This document shows positions 18,492 through 28,804 of a stretch of 64,000 nucleotides of DNA, piece after piece. The stretch is from contig OY723295.1 in the NCBI GenBank assembly GCA_963210315.1, positions 784,501-848,500 of the forward strand, read 5' to 3'. Position 1 is the first letter of the stretch, and every line of letters begins with the position of its first letter. Under the pieces are notes generated by a model, which saw only the letters and a list, made by a program, of their open reading frames with translations, searched no databases and was not told the origin of the DNA. Source of the stretch: Rhynchopus euleeides. Lineage: Eukaryota > Euglenozoa > Diplonemea > Diplonemida > Diplonemidae. The position numbers and the translations under genes are program-made.

Positions 18492-20879
18492 ACACAAACC
18501 CTGAAATGATAATCAGGGGCTGGTGTAGAGCACGCTTGGATGATTGCTGTGGTGGGTGACTTTCTGCTCACACGAGTGCAACAAATAAAGGAGTATCGAC
18601 GGCCAAGAGATTGCGTGGAGAGACGAACGAACAACTCCTGACCCCGCCCCACACACAACGCGCAACACACAACACAATCCCCCACCCACCGAAGTATCCT
18701 CAGTCCCACGACGTCTCGCTGCCACTCTCCTCGTCCGCCTCACCCGCATCCGCGTTGACGCCGCCGCTCTCTCCCGCTGCCGGTGGGTCCTGCTCGTCGA
18801 TCACCATCATATTCTTTTCGTCGTTCTCCAGTTCTTCGAGGTTCCACCACCCTTCCTCCACGACGGTCTTCTTCGCCTTCAGGCTGCGGTGCACAAGCGT
18901 GAGCTTGTGGGTTTTCGCAGCCGTCAGGCGGTGGCGGCGGTGCTCCGACATCCAGCCCATCGTCGAAAAAACTCTTTCTGCGGCGCTGGTGGATGCGGGG
19001 ATGCGAGTGAGGATCGCAGCGAGGGGAGCGACCTGCGACGTCGGGTGGAGTTGTGCAACAGTCTTCCACCACTGGCACGCCTTTCTTCCCTGCGCAAGGT
19101 CCCAGAGGGAATCATCATCAAAACCCCCCGTTCGTGTTATGAGCTCTAGGAGCTCGGCTGCAGCCTCTGCGTTTTTGACCTTCTTGATGAAGGCCTGCGC
19201 CGCCTTCCTGACATCCAGCTTCAGCGTAAACTCCTTGATGAAGGTCGGTTGCTTCTCACGATCAGGGGCGAAGAAGAGTGGCGTCAGTGCTGTTGCTGCG
19301 CAGAGCCACCCCTGTTCGTGGGTGGTATACTTCTGCAGTCTCTTTTTCACCTTTTCCGTCACTGCGGCCAGCTTGGCCTTGTTCGCAGCGGAGGTGAGGT
19401 TGCAGGCGTTGAGGCAGTCGATGAGGTATGAAAGTGCCGGAATGATCATCCCAGCGGTGCATCCGTCCTGCTCAAGGAAGTTCATCACCTCCCCGACACC
19501 TGCCACAAAGGGTTTCAAGCCCATGAACACACCCCAGAACGTCGCGTCGAGCACCTTGCCGATTTCTGGGCAGGAGGAGCACACCGCCTCCTCTTGGTTC
19601 ATGAGCAGCAGCGCGTTGCGGTTCTCTTCAACTTCCTTCCACACAGTTGAGAACGTGTGCCACCTCGTCACCGCCGGCTTCACCATCTTCTTTGATTTGC
19701 GGCGCCCGCACTGCTGTTGTTTCTCCGCATACGTTTTGGATAGAAACTCCACGTTGCGCAATTGTGATGACAGCGCAGAGAGAAGTGCGGCGACGAAGTG
19801 GAACTCGTTCTTCGCCTCGCGCTTCCTTTCCGTCCTCACCCCGATGCAGTCGTTGAGCGCACGTGCTACCGTGTGACACGCGCAGATGCACACGAACGGC
19901 GTCTGCCTGCCTGCTTCTGTCTGGAACGCCTTGAACAGAATGGCCGAAGCAACGGCTGTGGAGTCCCCGTCGACAAGGATGGCTACGATCTTCCCCAACA
20001 CCTGCTCGTGTATCTTCTTGAGGTGGCCCAAGAACTCCGTCGCCCGGTGCCGCTTCTCGCTCAGCACACCCGACTGGAGTAGCACCGGGCTACCATCCCC
20101 AATCGCAGTGACTGCGAAGACCTTCTCCGACCGGTCGTTCTTCCACACATCGCACATGATGGCGATGTGAGCTGCGGCGAGGAGGTCTTTCATTTGAGGC
20201 TCCGCTTCTTCTTTGTGGATGCGATCCAACCACTTCGTTCCCAGCGAATGGCGCTTGGGGAAGAAGAGCTCCGGGGATAACCCCGGGCGGGTTGCGTTCA
20301 ACGCCTCGAGGAAGAGCTTGTCTTCCACGTGGCTGAACGGTGTGCCTGAGCCAAAAAAAAATCTGGCCCAGGCAGCAACGATCGCATCCTTCTCGGCGAC
20401 CGTGGGGGTGGGGCATGCGTTGAGCATGCGTGCGATCTTCGGCAGCGCCTTTCCCTCTGGTGTTCTTGATGCAGGGCGCTTTGCGGGGGTCGGCGCAGTA
20501 TCCTCAGCCTTCAGCTCGTCCTTGGCGGCACTGCTGATCTTCTCGCATAGGCGGAGGTGCGCCTTCATGCGGGTGCCGCTCGTCGCCTTGACAAGTTCAT
20601 CGCAGAACTTGCATTTTCTCCCCCCCGCTGCTTCACTAAAGTGCTTCTGTGACCAGCAGGCTCTCCTTCCCGCGGGCATACCTGGGCAGTGTGGCCTGCA
20701 GTGGAGGGTGTGCGGGTTGGTGTGGTTATCAAGTTTTAAGGCGGTGTCGCCCTGCACGGGCAGTAGCACCTCCCCTTCAGTATCGTAACTCCCTTGCTGC
20801 GACAAAGACACTAAATAGTCAGGCCGCTCCAAGAGTCTTGAGGGCTTGTGTGCGGGTTTGTGTGCAGGTGAGTGGTACC
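18491..20879 (-). mobile_element. hAT-type DNA transposon (hAT-1)
   Basis: It contains one transposase gene (18700-20832). CACACAAACCC at 18491-18501 is inverted as GGGTTTGTGTG at 20854-20864 and may mark the ends. I could not find an 8-bp target duplication, so the limits are approximate. The left edge coincides with the end of repeat zeta and the right edge with an inverted AATAAAATAC array. Confidence 0.6.
18700..20832 (-). CDS. hAT-family transposase (hAT-1)
   Basis: A 710-residue cut-and-paste transposase. An N-terminal BED-type zinc finger is visible (Trp60, Cys74, Cys77, His92, Cys96). The RNase H-like core has LVDGDSTAVASA, the CACHTVARALND box and AVTRWHTFSTV, all typical hAT positions. 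The C-terminal dimerisation region contains RIPASTSAAERVFSTMGWMS followed by EHRRHRLTAAKTHKL, the most diagnostic hAT motif. The frame is intact end to end, so the element could be active. The start at 20832 is the first ATG; an AG/GTATG junction near 20684 leaves room for a short first intron and a start elsewhere. Confidence 0.92.
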   Translation of the reverse strand: MERPDYLVSLSQQGSYDTEGEVLLPVQGDTALKLDNHTNPHTLHCRPHCPGMPAGRRACWSQKHFSEAAGGRKCKFCDELVKATSGTRMKAHLRLCEKISSAAKDELKAEDTAPTPAKRPASRTPEGKALPKIARMLNACPTPTVAEKDAIVAAWARFFFGSGTPFSHVEDKLFLEALNATRPGLSPELFFPKRHSLGTKWLDRIHKEEAEPQMKDLLAAAHIAIMCDVWKNDRSEKVFAVTAIGDGSPVLLQSGVLSEKRHRATEFLGHLKKIHEQVLGKIVAILVDGDSTAVASAILFKAFQTEAGRQTPFVCICACHTVARALNDCIGVRTERKREAKNEFHFVAALLSALSSQLRNVEFLSKTYAEKQQQCGRRKSKKMVKPAVTRWHTFSTVWKEVEENRNALLLMNQEEAVCSSCPEIGKVLDATFWGVFMGLKPFVAGVGEVMNFLEQDGCTAGMIIPALSYLIDCLNACNLTSAANKAKLAAVTEKVKKRLQKYTTHEQGWLCAATALTPLFFAPDREKQPTFIKEFTLKLDVRKAAQAFIKKVKNAEAAAELLELITRTGGFDDDSLWDLAQGRKACQWWKTVAQLHPTSQVAPLAAILTRIPASTSAAERVFSTMGWMSEHRRHRLTAAKTHKLTLVHRSLKAKKTVVEEGWWNLEELENDEKNMMVIDEQDPPAAGESGGVNADAGEADEESGSETSWD

Positions 20880-20965
20880 TTGTATTTTATTGTATTTTAT
20901 TCAAATCCCGGCGAATAATAGCTATTTATTACCGGTAATAATAAAGTACTTTATGGATTGAGGGT
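20833..20965. other. hAT-1 upstream region, inverted AATAAAATAC repeats and Crypton left flank
   Basis: Includes GTATTTTATT repeats (20881-20900) and TATTACCGGTAATAATA (20929-20945), a palindromic motif that recurs at the right side of the Crypton-like element as ACCGGTAATA. Confidence 0.6.
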
Positions 20966-21111
20966 AATTACGTCCCCGAAGCAAGGTCCGAGGGTGTTTT
21001 GTTCCCCGAGGGAAGGCCCGAGGGCGAAGCCCGAGGGCCTTCCCGAGGGGAACAAAAACACCCGAGTACCTTGCTGAGGGGACGTAATTTCCCGAAATCC
21101 AGAAAGTACTC
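20946..21111. repeat. 166-bp foldback hairpin upstream of the Crypton-like gene
   Basis: The two arms pair over about 80 bp each with few mismatches: AATTACGTCCCCGAAGCAAG (20966-) against the complement of CTTGCTGAGGGGACGTAATT (to 21089), with a centre near GGCGAAGCCC. The outer AGTACT words at 20946 and 21106 also pair. It could be a separate foldback insertion or a regulatory or terminal structure of the recombinase element. Confidence 0.8.
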
Positions 21112-21138
21112 AATTAGGACCGGTTATATGGTAGTTTG

Positions 21139-22631
21139 TTAACGGTCCTGAAACCATTATAATCGGTTACCTGCAGAAAGCCTCCGTAGTACCAGAGCCA
21201 CAACCTCCACAGATCACGCAACATCACACACATCATGCCCCGCGCCGCCGATCATGACAGCGACAGCAGCAGCAGCACATCAAGTGACGGTGACCTCATG
21301 CCAGTCCGCAGCAGGAAGGCATACACCGATCGACTGACTGACTTCGAGGCGTACGTCGCTGAGGAGGCTCCCCGGGTTCGTTCCATGAAGACAATCTACT
21401 CCGAGAAGCACATCAAGGGCTATCTCAAGGCCAAGCTGCAGGGGGGTTCTGCCGCATCGTCAATCTGGAACTACTACTCCATCATCAACTTCAAGGTCAA
21501 GATTGTCCACGGGAACATGATCAAGACAAAGATGCCACGCCTCCACCAGTACGTGAAGAATCAAACAAAGGGCTACACCACCAAACAAGCCAAAACCTTC
21601 TCTTTTCAAGAACTGCAGGACTACATGGACAAGGGCACCGGGTCGCTGGCGAGCAAGCAGGATCGTGCGCTTGTGGTGCTGGCCTTCTTCGGTGGGATGC
21701 GCTGCGTTGAACTCCGCAACCTGTCGATCGAAAACATCACCGTCCAAGATGAGCAGATCAGCGTGAAGTTCTACGGTGCAAAGCAGGGAAGCGTCGCGAT
21801 TGAACGGTCGTTTGTGGTCCCCAAGATGCTGAACGAAGAAGCTGTGTTCTACGACGTCCTCAAGGCCCATCTGGCCCACCTCTCTCTGTCGGACCTCGTG
21901 ACGGGGCCTGTCGCAAGACGCATCAACAAGGCCGGCAGCGCGTTCCTCGCTTCGCCCATCGGGCGAAACCAATTCTACGGGCTGCCACGGAAGATTGCGC
22001 TGTGCCTGGAAAAGGACCCGGAGGGATACACCGGGCACAGCATGAGACGCTCCGCCGCGCTGGCAGCGGCCAATGGCGGCGCGTCCACCATGGATCTCCG
22101 CAGGCATTTCGGCTGGCGCGGAGAATCGACGCCGCAGCTCTACCTTGATGCATCCACGACACACCAGCGGAACGTCGCGCACATGATGTCAAGCCAGCCT
22201 GCACAGGGGACGACGACGGGAGCGCCAAGCCAGAGCAGGGTGACTGTGGATCTGAACGTCAACCTGCCGAGGTGATGCCCTCTAGCCCCTGTGAAGTGTT
22301 GTAGCGAGTAGGAGCAATGTGGATCAAGCAAACTGGCCAGGACCTCGCCCCCACACCGCCCCTGCCCCCAGCCGCTTTTTCCAGGAAATAAAGATTTCCA
22401 TTATTGCCCTCAATATTGCGGTAATAAGAAAGCTGAGTGTAAATAATGGATGAAGTCACTAAACCCAGGCTATATTCCTGTGACTGCTTTATTTCCTAGT
22501 TTTGATAAAAACTTTTTAATTACCGAATGGTCAATAATATCGCCTTTAAGTCTCGTAAAGTGGTTTATTATTACCTCTTGGCTTATGGACTTTCTGCAGG
22601 AAACCGGTAATAATGGTTTCAGGACCGGTAA
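21139..22631 (+). mobile_element. Crypton-like element with about 43-bp inverted ends
   Basis: It carries a single tyrosine-recombinase gene. The left sequence CGGTCCTGAAACCATTAT (from 21143) and following CCTGCAGAAAG are inverted at 22588-22631, where TTTCTGCAGG and ATAATGGTTTCAGGACCG occur. The right edge runs into AATAAAATAC repeats. Classic Cryptons have no long inverted ends, so the element limits are an inference from the repeats. Confidence 0.6.
21235..22275 (+). CDS. Crypton-type tyrosine recombinase
   Basis: A 346-residue intact protein. The N-terminal half (about 25-120) has the SAM-like core-binding character (YVAEEAPRVRSMKTIYSEKH, then KAKLQGGSAASSIWNYYSII). The catalytic half has Arg156 in FGGMRCVEL, Lys183 in GAKQGSV, His268 and Arg271 in GHSMRRSAA, His291/Trp294 in HFGWRGE and Tyr303 in QLYLDAS. 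This is the complete R-K-H-R-(H/W)-Y set. The start at 21235 gives a Ser/Asp-rich leader. There is no RT nearby in the same element, which separates it from the YR retrotransposon at the window start; their recombinases are only distantly alike. Confidence 0.88.
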   Translation: MPRAADHDSDSSSSTSSDGDLMPVRSRKAYTDRLTDFEAYVAEEAPRVRSMKTIYSEKHIKGYLKAKLQGGSAASSIWNYYSIINFKVKIVHGNMIKTKMPRLHQYVKNQTKGYTTKQAKTFSFQELQDYMDKGTGSLASKQDRALVVLAFFGGMRCVELRNLSIENITVQDEQISVKFYGAKQGSVAIERSFVVPKMLNEEAVFYDVLKAHLAHLSLSDLVTGPVARRINKAGSAFLASPIGRNQFYGLPRKIALCLEKDPEGYTGHSMRRSAALAAANGGASTMDLRRHFGWRGESTPQLYLDASTTHQRNVAHMMSSQPAQGTTTGAPSQSRVTVDLNVNLPR

Positions 22632-22700
22632 TAAAATACAATAAAATACAATTTAATAAAATACAATAAAATACAATTTAATATATTTTTTCCATCTTTG
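22276..22700. other. Crypton 3' flank and AATAAAATAC repeats; no gene seen
   Basis: AT-rich sequence with the right inverted end (22588-22631), then AATAAAATAC and AATTTAATA repeats up to about 22685. No coding sequence. Confidence 0.6.
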
Positions 22701-23060
22701 CCCCCCTTCCTCCCCTCCCTTCCTCCCCCCTCCCCTCCCCTCCCCTATTGATGTCCCCCCCCCCCCTCCCCCAGCGCTTTGCCGCTCGTGTGAGTACCGC
22801 CCTGACTGGGAGAAAGGGTAGGGCTGGTTGGGTTGGCGGAGTTGGGCGGATGGGCGAAACGGAAAAATCGACGAGGTCGCAGCGTCAGGGCGTTCTGGGC
22901 TGGCTGGTGGTGGTTGGGACAAGACCGACGAGATTAGAAGCGGCACTGGTAGACGGGTTTTGAGGCCCCCCGCCCCCAGGTTCCCCCTGCCCACCTGGAC
23001 GGACCCAAGTGCCTCACACCGGATCTCTCCCCACCCGGTGGTCCACCTGACGGATACGCG
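22701..23060. repeat. Dispersed repeat epsilon, second copy
   Basis: Matches 17532-17903 and ends at the same GGATACGCG. It joins directly to the left-truncated copy of element gamma. Confidence 0.85.
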
Positions 23061-23212
23061 AAAAAATTGGAAAACGTTTTCTCCTAAAATAACGCGTTAT
23101 TTTTCCGTTATTTTCATGAAAACTTGCGTTATTCGGACAATTTTGCGGGCGGATGGTGTAGTTTTTGGTGGAGATGGCTCCAGAATACCCCCCTGGGACC
23201 ATTTTTTGGATA

Positions 23213-23541
23213 CCGTATACGTAAATATTTTGGAACGTAAATATTATGGAACGTAAATATTTTGGAACGCTGGTGGGTTGGCGTTCCAGATTTTTTTCGT
23301 TCCATAATATTTACAGGGCTTTCTGCGACTCGGGGACTTGGACCAGGTGATCGGACGGCATACAGAGTCCCTGACGGGACCTACTCGTGCACTTTTCGCG
23401 CGATTCCTGACGCAAGCCGTCCTCACCACCGAGTCCCCAACTGGCCCTGTAAATATTATGGAACGTAAATATTATGGAACGGACCGGCCAAAAATGGGCC
23501 CGTTCCATAATATTTACGTTCCATAATATTTACGTATACGG
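23213..23541. mobile_element. MITE delta (329 bp, TA target duplication)
   Basis: The inverted ends are 41 bp with one mismatch, beginning CCGTATACGTAAATATT. They are built from repeated TAAATATTATGGAACG words. TA flanks both sides (23211-23212 and 23542-23543). The second gamma copy has the unoccupied site at 56381-56384 (GGATAATAACG), which proves insertion. TA duplications fit Tc1/mariner-type mobilisation. Confidence 0.92.
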
Positions 23542-24934
23542 TAATAACGCACGGACATGTCGAGTTTCGTGAAAAAATCATGTTTTTTGGCTTTTTCAAG
23601 GCAAATACTGCAGAAACCCCTGCAACCTTGCAGCATCCAATGTTCCTGGAGTGAAATTTGGAGTGAAAATCACTCCAAAATCACTCAGTGTGGACGCAGA
23701 AGTGAATCCTTCAGGAATACACCCGCACACCTCACATTGGCGGTGTATAAACCACCTGATATTTTTACTCGTTACGAGCGACGAAGTAGCGCGAAGTAGC
23801 GACGTGCCCATTTTTTCCCGGTCCGTTCTAAAATAGTTACGTTCCAAAAGTCCGTTACTGGTGCTGTCAAAGACGCTTCGCACAATATACGCACGAACTA
23901 CCCAAAGTACGCTCGGGCTACGCACGAAGTACGCAGGAACTACACAATTTGAACTTTCTTGCACCCCCCAGTCATTATTTGCACGCACTCCAGGTCCCAT
24001 ATTTGCACCAGTGCAAATATGAGACCTGGAGTGCAAATATGAGGAATTTCCGAGTTCGTCGTGATGTGCAAAACATGACTGGGTTGTGCAAGAAACCATC
24101 ATCTGCACCCCGTATCGGCCTCAATTGCACCCTCGTGCAGGTAAAAAAAGGCCTCGGGCCTCCGGCCCTCGGACCGTTTTTTAATTACGCACACGACCTT
24201 CGCGCGGAAAGTGTCATTCAGCCCTGCCAAACGTGCTCTACACACCACCCCCTTCATCAGGCAAGTGGGTTTGTAAGGGTGTGTGGAAGCGTCAACGCTC
24301 GGGTGCAGGAAATTTACATTTTGGTCGCAAATGGCGTTACACATGCACTATGCACAACGTGTGCACGATTTCGGCAGAACTACGCACAACCAACGCAATT
24401 TGGACCTTTCAACAACACCATTCACGGTACTTCGATTTTGGGTGGGAAAGATGGGGCAAGGAAGTGGCAAAAACTGCGAAGAAGGTCGAAAATTTTCACA
24501 TTTTCATCAGAAACCATATTCAACGGATTCCAATTTTCGGGTGAAATCAAGCAGGTTGGCACAATGGCTCATGTTCACCCAAAAATGCACCTACCAAACC
24601 TCTTTTGCTTGATTTTTCGGACGGCATGGGTGATCCAGAGGCCAAAAATCACGATTTTTTCACCAATTCCTTCGACAACGGACAGTTCCAGACCACAAGG
24701 ACCACATTTTGGGGTCAGAATTTTCTCGGTCAAAAAATTCGAAAAATCTGAAATCTCTCGGAATTTTGAGCATTTTTTGAGATTGGCATGCCCATTTTAG
24801 ACCCTTTGCGTGGCTCTAAACCCAAAAATTTGCTCGAAAATGGCCTCAAATAGCCTAAAACAGCCCATTCTGGCCACCCCGAAAAAAAAATTCGAAAAGG
24901 GTCCCCCTATAGAAGTTGCCCAAAAATACCGAAA

Positions 24935-25230
24935 ATAACGCGGTATTACCGGTAATAACGGTAATAACGTTACCGATAACGTTATTACCGTTACTGATAA
25001 CGGTATTACCGTTACCGATAACGGTAATAACGGTAATAACGTTACCGATAACGTTATTACCGTTCCTGATAACGGTAATAACGGTATTACCGTTATCGAT
25101 AACGGTATAACGCGGAAAAATAACGTTACCGATTTTCGGATAACGTTATTCGGCCGTTCTGGAACGTTATTAACGGTAAGTTATTTTACCGAAAAAATAA
25201 CGGTATTACCGTTACTGGTAACGCAATAAC
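24935..25230. repeat. GTTATTACCGGTAATAAC palindromic array at the gamma right end
   Basis: A dense, irregular array of GGTAATAAC, GTTACCGATAAC and their complements, able to fold into many alternative hairpins. Copy at 57772-58070. Confidence 0.85.
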
Positions 25231-25547
25231 GCCCGATGTATGATAAAATACAATAAATTATTCATGGATATATTCAGACCTTATTAAGAGATTCCGCGTT
25301 TTAACCTCTTAATTCTAAGACCTTAGTTTTTCTGCAGGGGTTTCCCTATTGGGAAGGGGTTACAGAACATCTTTGCTCAGAAACTGACCTCGGCTCGACG
25401 GACTAGGATGGTATCAGCCCAGGAATCTCTCATCCCACCCCCAATCCTGCAAAAGCCTGCACGGTCCAAATAACATTCGCTTTTTTGCATGCTTGTATGT
25501 ATGCGCGTTCCTCACTTCCACACCTGGCACACACAAGCAGCCGCAAT

Positions 25548-27625
25548 ATGGCAAAGAGAGCGGCTGACTCCGATGAGGATNNNNNNNNNNNNNNNNNNNN
25601 NNNNNNNNNNNNNNNNNNNNNNNNNNNNNNNNNNNNNNNNNNNNNNNNNNNNNNNNNNNNNNNNNNNNNNNNNNNNNNNNNNNNNNNNNNNNNNNNNNNN
25701 NNNNNNNNNNNNNNNNNNNNNNNNNNNNNNNNNNNNNNNNNNNNNNNNNNNNNNNNNNNNNNNNNNNNNNNNNNNNNNNNATGCAGGGTGTACTCTCCTG
25801 CCTCGCAGGCACACGCATCCCCAAGGACCCCCCGAAGGTTGCTCCGCTGGTGAAGAAGCTGGGCGACGAGCTGACGAAGGACAGCGAGAAGGTCATCACG
25901 GCCAAGCTGAAGGGGGGGAGGTACTGCATGTCGCATGACAACAGTGGGATTGGCGACACGAAGGCGACGGCCATCATCCTCAGCGCTGTAGGATTCGCCG
26001 CATCGCTGATCTTCATACGTCCGGAGGAGCGGAGGGGGAGCCAGACCGGGGTCGAGCTGTCGCAGGACATCAAGCGCGAGCTGACGCGCCTCAGCTTGCC
26101 CCCCCCCTTCCTCATCAGATCCGACAAGGGCGGGTCCAACGCAGCTGCAAGCCGTGAACTCGCCGAAGCATTCGGTGTCCCCTTCGTGTCGTGCGTCCCA
26201 CACTTGGTGAACAACTGTGGCGACGTCTGCGAGACCTGGATGCTGGCCAACCTGGAGAAGAAGTTCCCGGGGTGTGCCGCCTTCGAGGTGTCCCGCCTAC
26301 TCAACAACTTGCTGGGCGGGGATGAGAACAAGTATCGGCACAGACGGTGGGTCGAAGTGCAGATGGAGTGTCTCTCCGGAGTTGCTGTGTCATCGCTGGA
26401 GACCATCCTCGGGGAAGTCGAAGAACTCAGGGAGGACTGCACGCCGCAGGAGGAAGCCGATCTCTTCGAATCGTGCGCCGGGAAGATCCGTGCAGCCCTC
26501 CGCCAGCCGAACGAGGCAGTCTCCACCGCTACCACCCTCAAGGATATCCTTCCAGCAGCGCATGCTGTTCTCGACGCTGCAAAAAAGAACAACACAAAGG
26601 AGAAGGTGCCGGCTGTGAAGTGCCCCCTCCCAGGTGATACTCGGTACTCGTCTCGCATCGAAGTGTACACCCACGTGCGCCAGCGCATGAAGGCGCTGTT
26701 CGTGTTCGTGAGCACCGAGCTCCAACAGGGCAGTACGACACCCAGCATGGGGAAGCTGGGCCAGCTGCTCAAGGATCTGGGGGTCACACGGCTGGAGAAG
26801 GAGTTGCTGGAGATGGAGCGGGCAAATTCGCCGATCATGGAGCTGCTGGCTTCCTACACCACCCCCTCGAAGAAGTCGCACAGCCACTCTGTTTGGGGTG
26901 ACATGGAGGGGAAGATTCAGGACCTTGACAACATCGCGTACGCCAAGACGGAAAAAGAGAAAGAATTTCTCGAGCGGGAAAAGAAGTCCCTGGAAGACCT
27001 GCTGGATGCCAAGTCCCCAGTCGCAGCTGTCCTCTCAGAGGAGCTGAAGGTGCGGTGGTGGGGGAACAAGTCGGAGGGGTCGTACTACTACTGGAAGGCG
27101 ATGAGACACGTGAACCCACGTGCTGTCAAGATCATGGGGAACACTGACAACCTGATGTCCTTCCAGGATATCACTGCCTGGATTCCGGCGTTCCGTGAAG
27201 TCGAGGAGGCGGCGTGGGTAGAGTATGTGGATCACTCCAAGAAGGAGGGCATGAAGGGCGATGTGGACTCCTTCTGGCTGAACTACGGGGAGTGCGCGCT
27301 GCGTACTCTGTGCCTTGATCTGCTGGCGGTGACTGCATCGACTCTGGGGTGTGACAGCGTGTTTTCTATCGCGCGCCGTGTGCTCCCCCCGTCCCGCATG
27401 GCAGCGCACGCATCAACTCGGGCCCGAATCCTCTTCCATGCCTGCAACCAGGACCTACCCAACCAGTTCGACCGGACCCTGCGGAAGGGCTATCCTGCTG
27501 CGACTGGGCCGAAAGTCGTCGAGTGGGAGGACGACATTCTCCAGCCCACCACCATCCCGAAGAATGTGCTGGCTTCTTTCGAAGAGGCAGTCTCTGCCAT
27601 CAATGCACACGCGTACACCGCGTGA
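25548..27625 (+). CDS. hAT-family transposase (hAT-2), interrupted by assembly gap
   Basis: The start ATG at 25548 begins MAKRAADSDED and runs into the 200-N gap (25581-25780); the frame after the gap is open from 25781 to the stop at 27625. Visible after the gap: FLIRSDKGGSNAAASRELAE, then the hAT SCVPHLVNNCGD box, CPLPGDTRYSSR in the place of the TRW motif, and the C-terminal dimerisation region TASTLGCDSVFSIARRVLPP with SRMAAHASTRARIL. Around 615 residues are present after the gap; any BED finger would be in the missing part. It differs strongly from hAT-1, so the two are separate families. Confidence 0.85.
25581..25780. other. Assembly gap (200 N)
   Basis: Unsequenced bases inside the hAT-2 gene; the round size of 200 suggests an arbitrary gap length. 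Confidence 1.
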
Positions 27626-28060
27626 GATGATCCGCTGAGCGGCAAAACTCCAACCTGTATTCTGCTGCCGCTCTGTGACTCAAGCGTACTTTTGCAGTGT
27701 GGCATTTCTCTCACACTATGTTGCCACTTGCTGCCACGCAAATAAGAGTCCTCGTGGGGGATGTGAGTGTTGGAGTCAACTGAGTGTGTGGTGGGGGGGG
27801 GGGGGGGCACGAACGTGCGTGTGGTGGGGGCGCGGGGGGCGGGTGTGTGCAGGAACCTGCTGGGTTCACCCGCTGTCAACGTAATATTGCTGAAGATCGA
27901 ACTAAGGTCTTAACCTCTGAGTGTAAGACCTTAAAGAGGTTACACTAAGAGGTTTAAGACCTTAATTAAGGGGATTCAGATGTTGGGCTTTTTTGGGCCG
28001 TTTATGGACTAAGGTCTTAATCTAAGAGGAGGAGGAGGTAGATTTGGCGAAAAAATTCCT
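27626..28060. other. hAT-2 3' region; no further gene seen
   Basis: A poly-G tract at 27790-27807 and multiple AGACCTTAA/TTAAGGTCT subterminal words between 27900 and 28030. No coding sequence. Confidence 0.6.
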
Positions 28061-28118
28061 CTCTTATTAAGATCTGAATACATCCATGAATAAAATACAA
28101 TAAAATACAATAAAATAC

Positions 28119-28635
28119 ATAATATAATACACAGGCAAGGCCTGGTGGGTGACTCTCTGCGATCTCTCAGAATCTAAACGCCGGGTGGGGGATTTCCTGG
28201 GATGAGGTGCCGCTCTATTGGAGAGGGGGCCCGGTGCCTGCGCGCGTCCTGTCGTTTTGTAGCTGCTTGGCGGGGCTAGCGCAGCAGGTCCTACTTTTGC
28301 TTCTTCGGGCTCTTCACATGGAACATGTACTACACGAACATCAATAGGGCAAACAAACCGCGCACTGGTCGGGGTTGAGCGGCTCGTGACTCTGTGCTGG
28401 CGGCAAAAAGAGGCTGCAGTCTACCATTCACAGGGGCAGCCTGAGGAAGAAAGGATGAAGCTGGGGAACCACATGGTCCGAAGAGGAGTAAGGCACCCAC
28501 AGGGGGCACGCTCTGGGACCCGGGCGAGGAAGGGGCCAGCTTCACCGGGAAAATCAGAAAAATCTAAAAAGTCACAGCACTATTCAGAAGCAACCGCTAT
28601 TTGCCTGTATTTTGTTGATGCGTCGACGCTTCTAC
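28119..28635. repeat. Dispersed repeat zeta, second copy
   Basis: Same 517 bp as 17975-18491. Its last base is next to the first base of the giant inverted-repeat element. Confidence 0.8.
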
Positions 28636-28804
28636 TAGAGGAGGCATAGCAAACGGAAATCCCTAACAAAATTTTGTCTCCGAAATTATTTTGGCCAATT
28701 TTCTCCCGAAAAACCTAGAAACCAGACCCACCGCACATCGAGAATGTCATTTTTCGGTGATTTCTGGGGTCTGGGGGCCTTTTGCCACCCTCCCGTGGCT
28801 CATC

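Larger units (their letters stand above)
23061..25242. mobile_element. Element gamma, left-truncated copy carrying MITE delta
   Basis: Collinear with 56233-58083. The length difference (2,182 versus 1,851) is exactly the 329-bp MITE plus its 2-bp target duplication. The right end is CGCCCGATGTATG, as in the complete copy; the left 177 bp are missing. Frames of up to 283 codons occur in both copies but resemble no protein and have low-complexity composition, so I treat the element as non-autonomous. Confidence 0.85.
25259..28092 (+). mobile_element. hAT-type DNA transposon (hAT-2)
   Basis: Inverted ends of about 32 bp: TATTCATGGATATATTCAGA at the left and the complement of TCTGAATACATCCATGAATA at the right, with three mismatches. 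Subterminal CTAAGACCTTA/TAAGGTCTTAG words are repeated at both ends (for example 25314-25324 and 28011-28021), as in hAT transposase-binding regions. AATAAAATAC repeats lie immediately outside both ends, which obscures the target duplication. Confidence 0.8.

Noticed and set aside
18611..19876. 421-codon plus-strand frame over hAT-1
   Set aside because: Antisense shadow of the transposase, whose motifs are clear on the minus strand.
23949..24800. 283-codon frame in element gamma (also 56790-57641)
   Set aside because: Both copies are identical so conservation says nothing; the product shows no domain and the DNA is repetitive and AT-rich.
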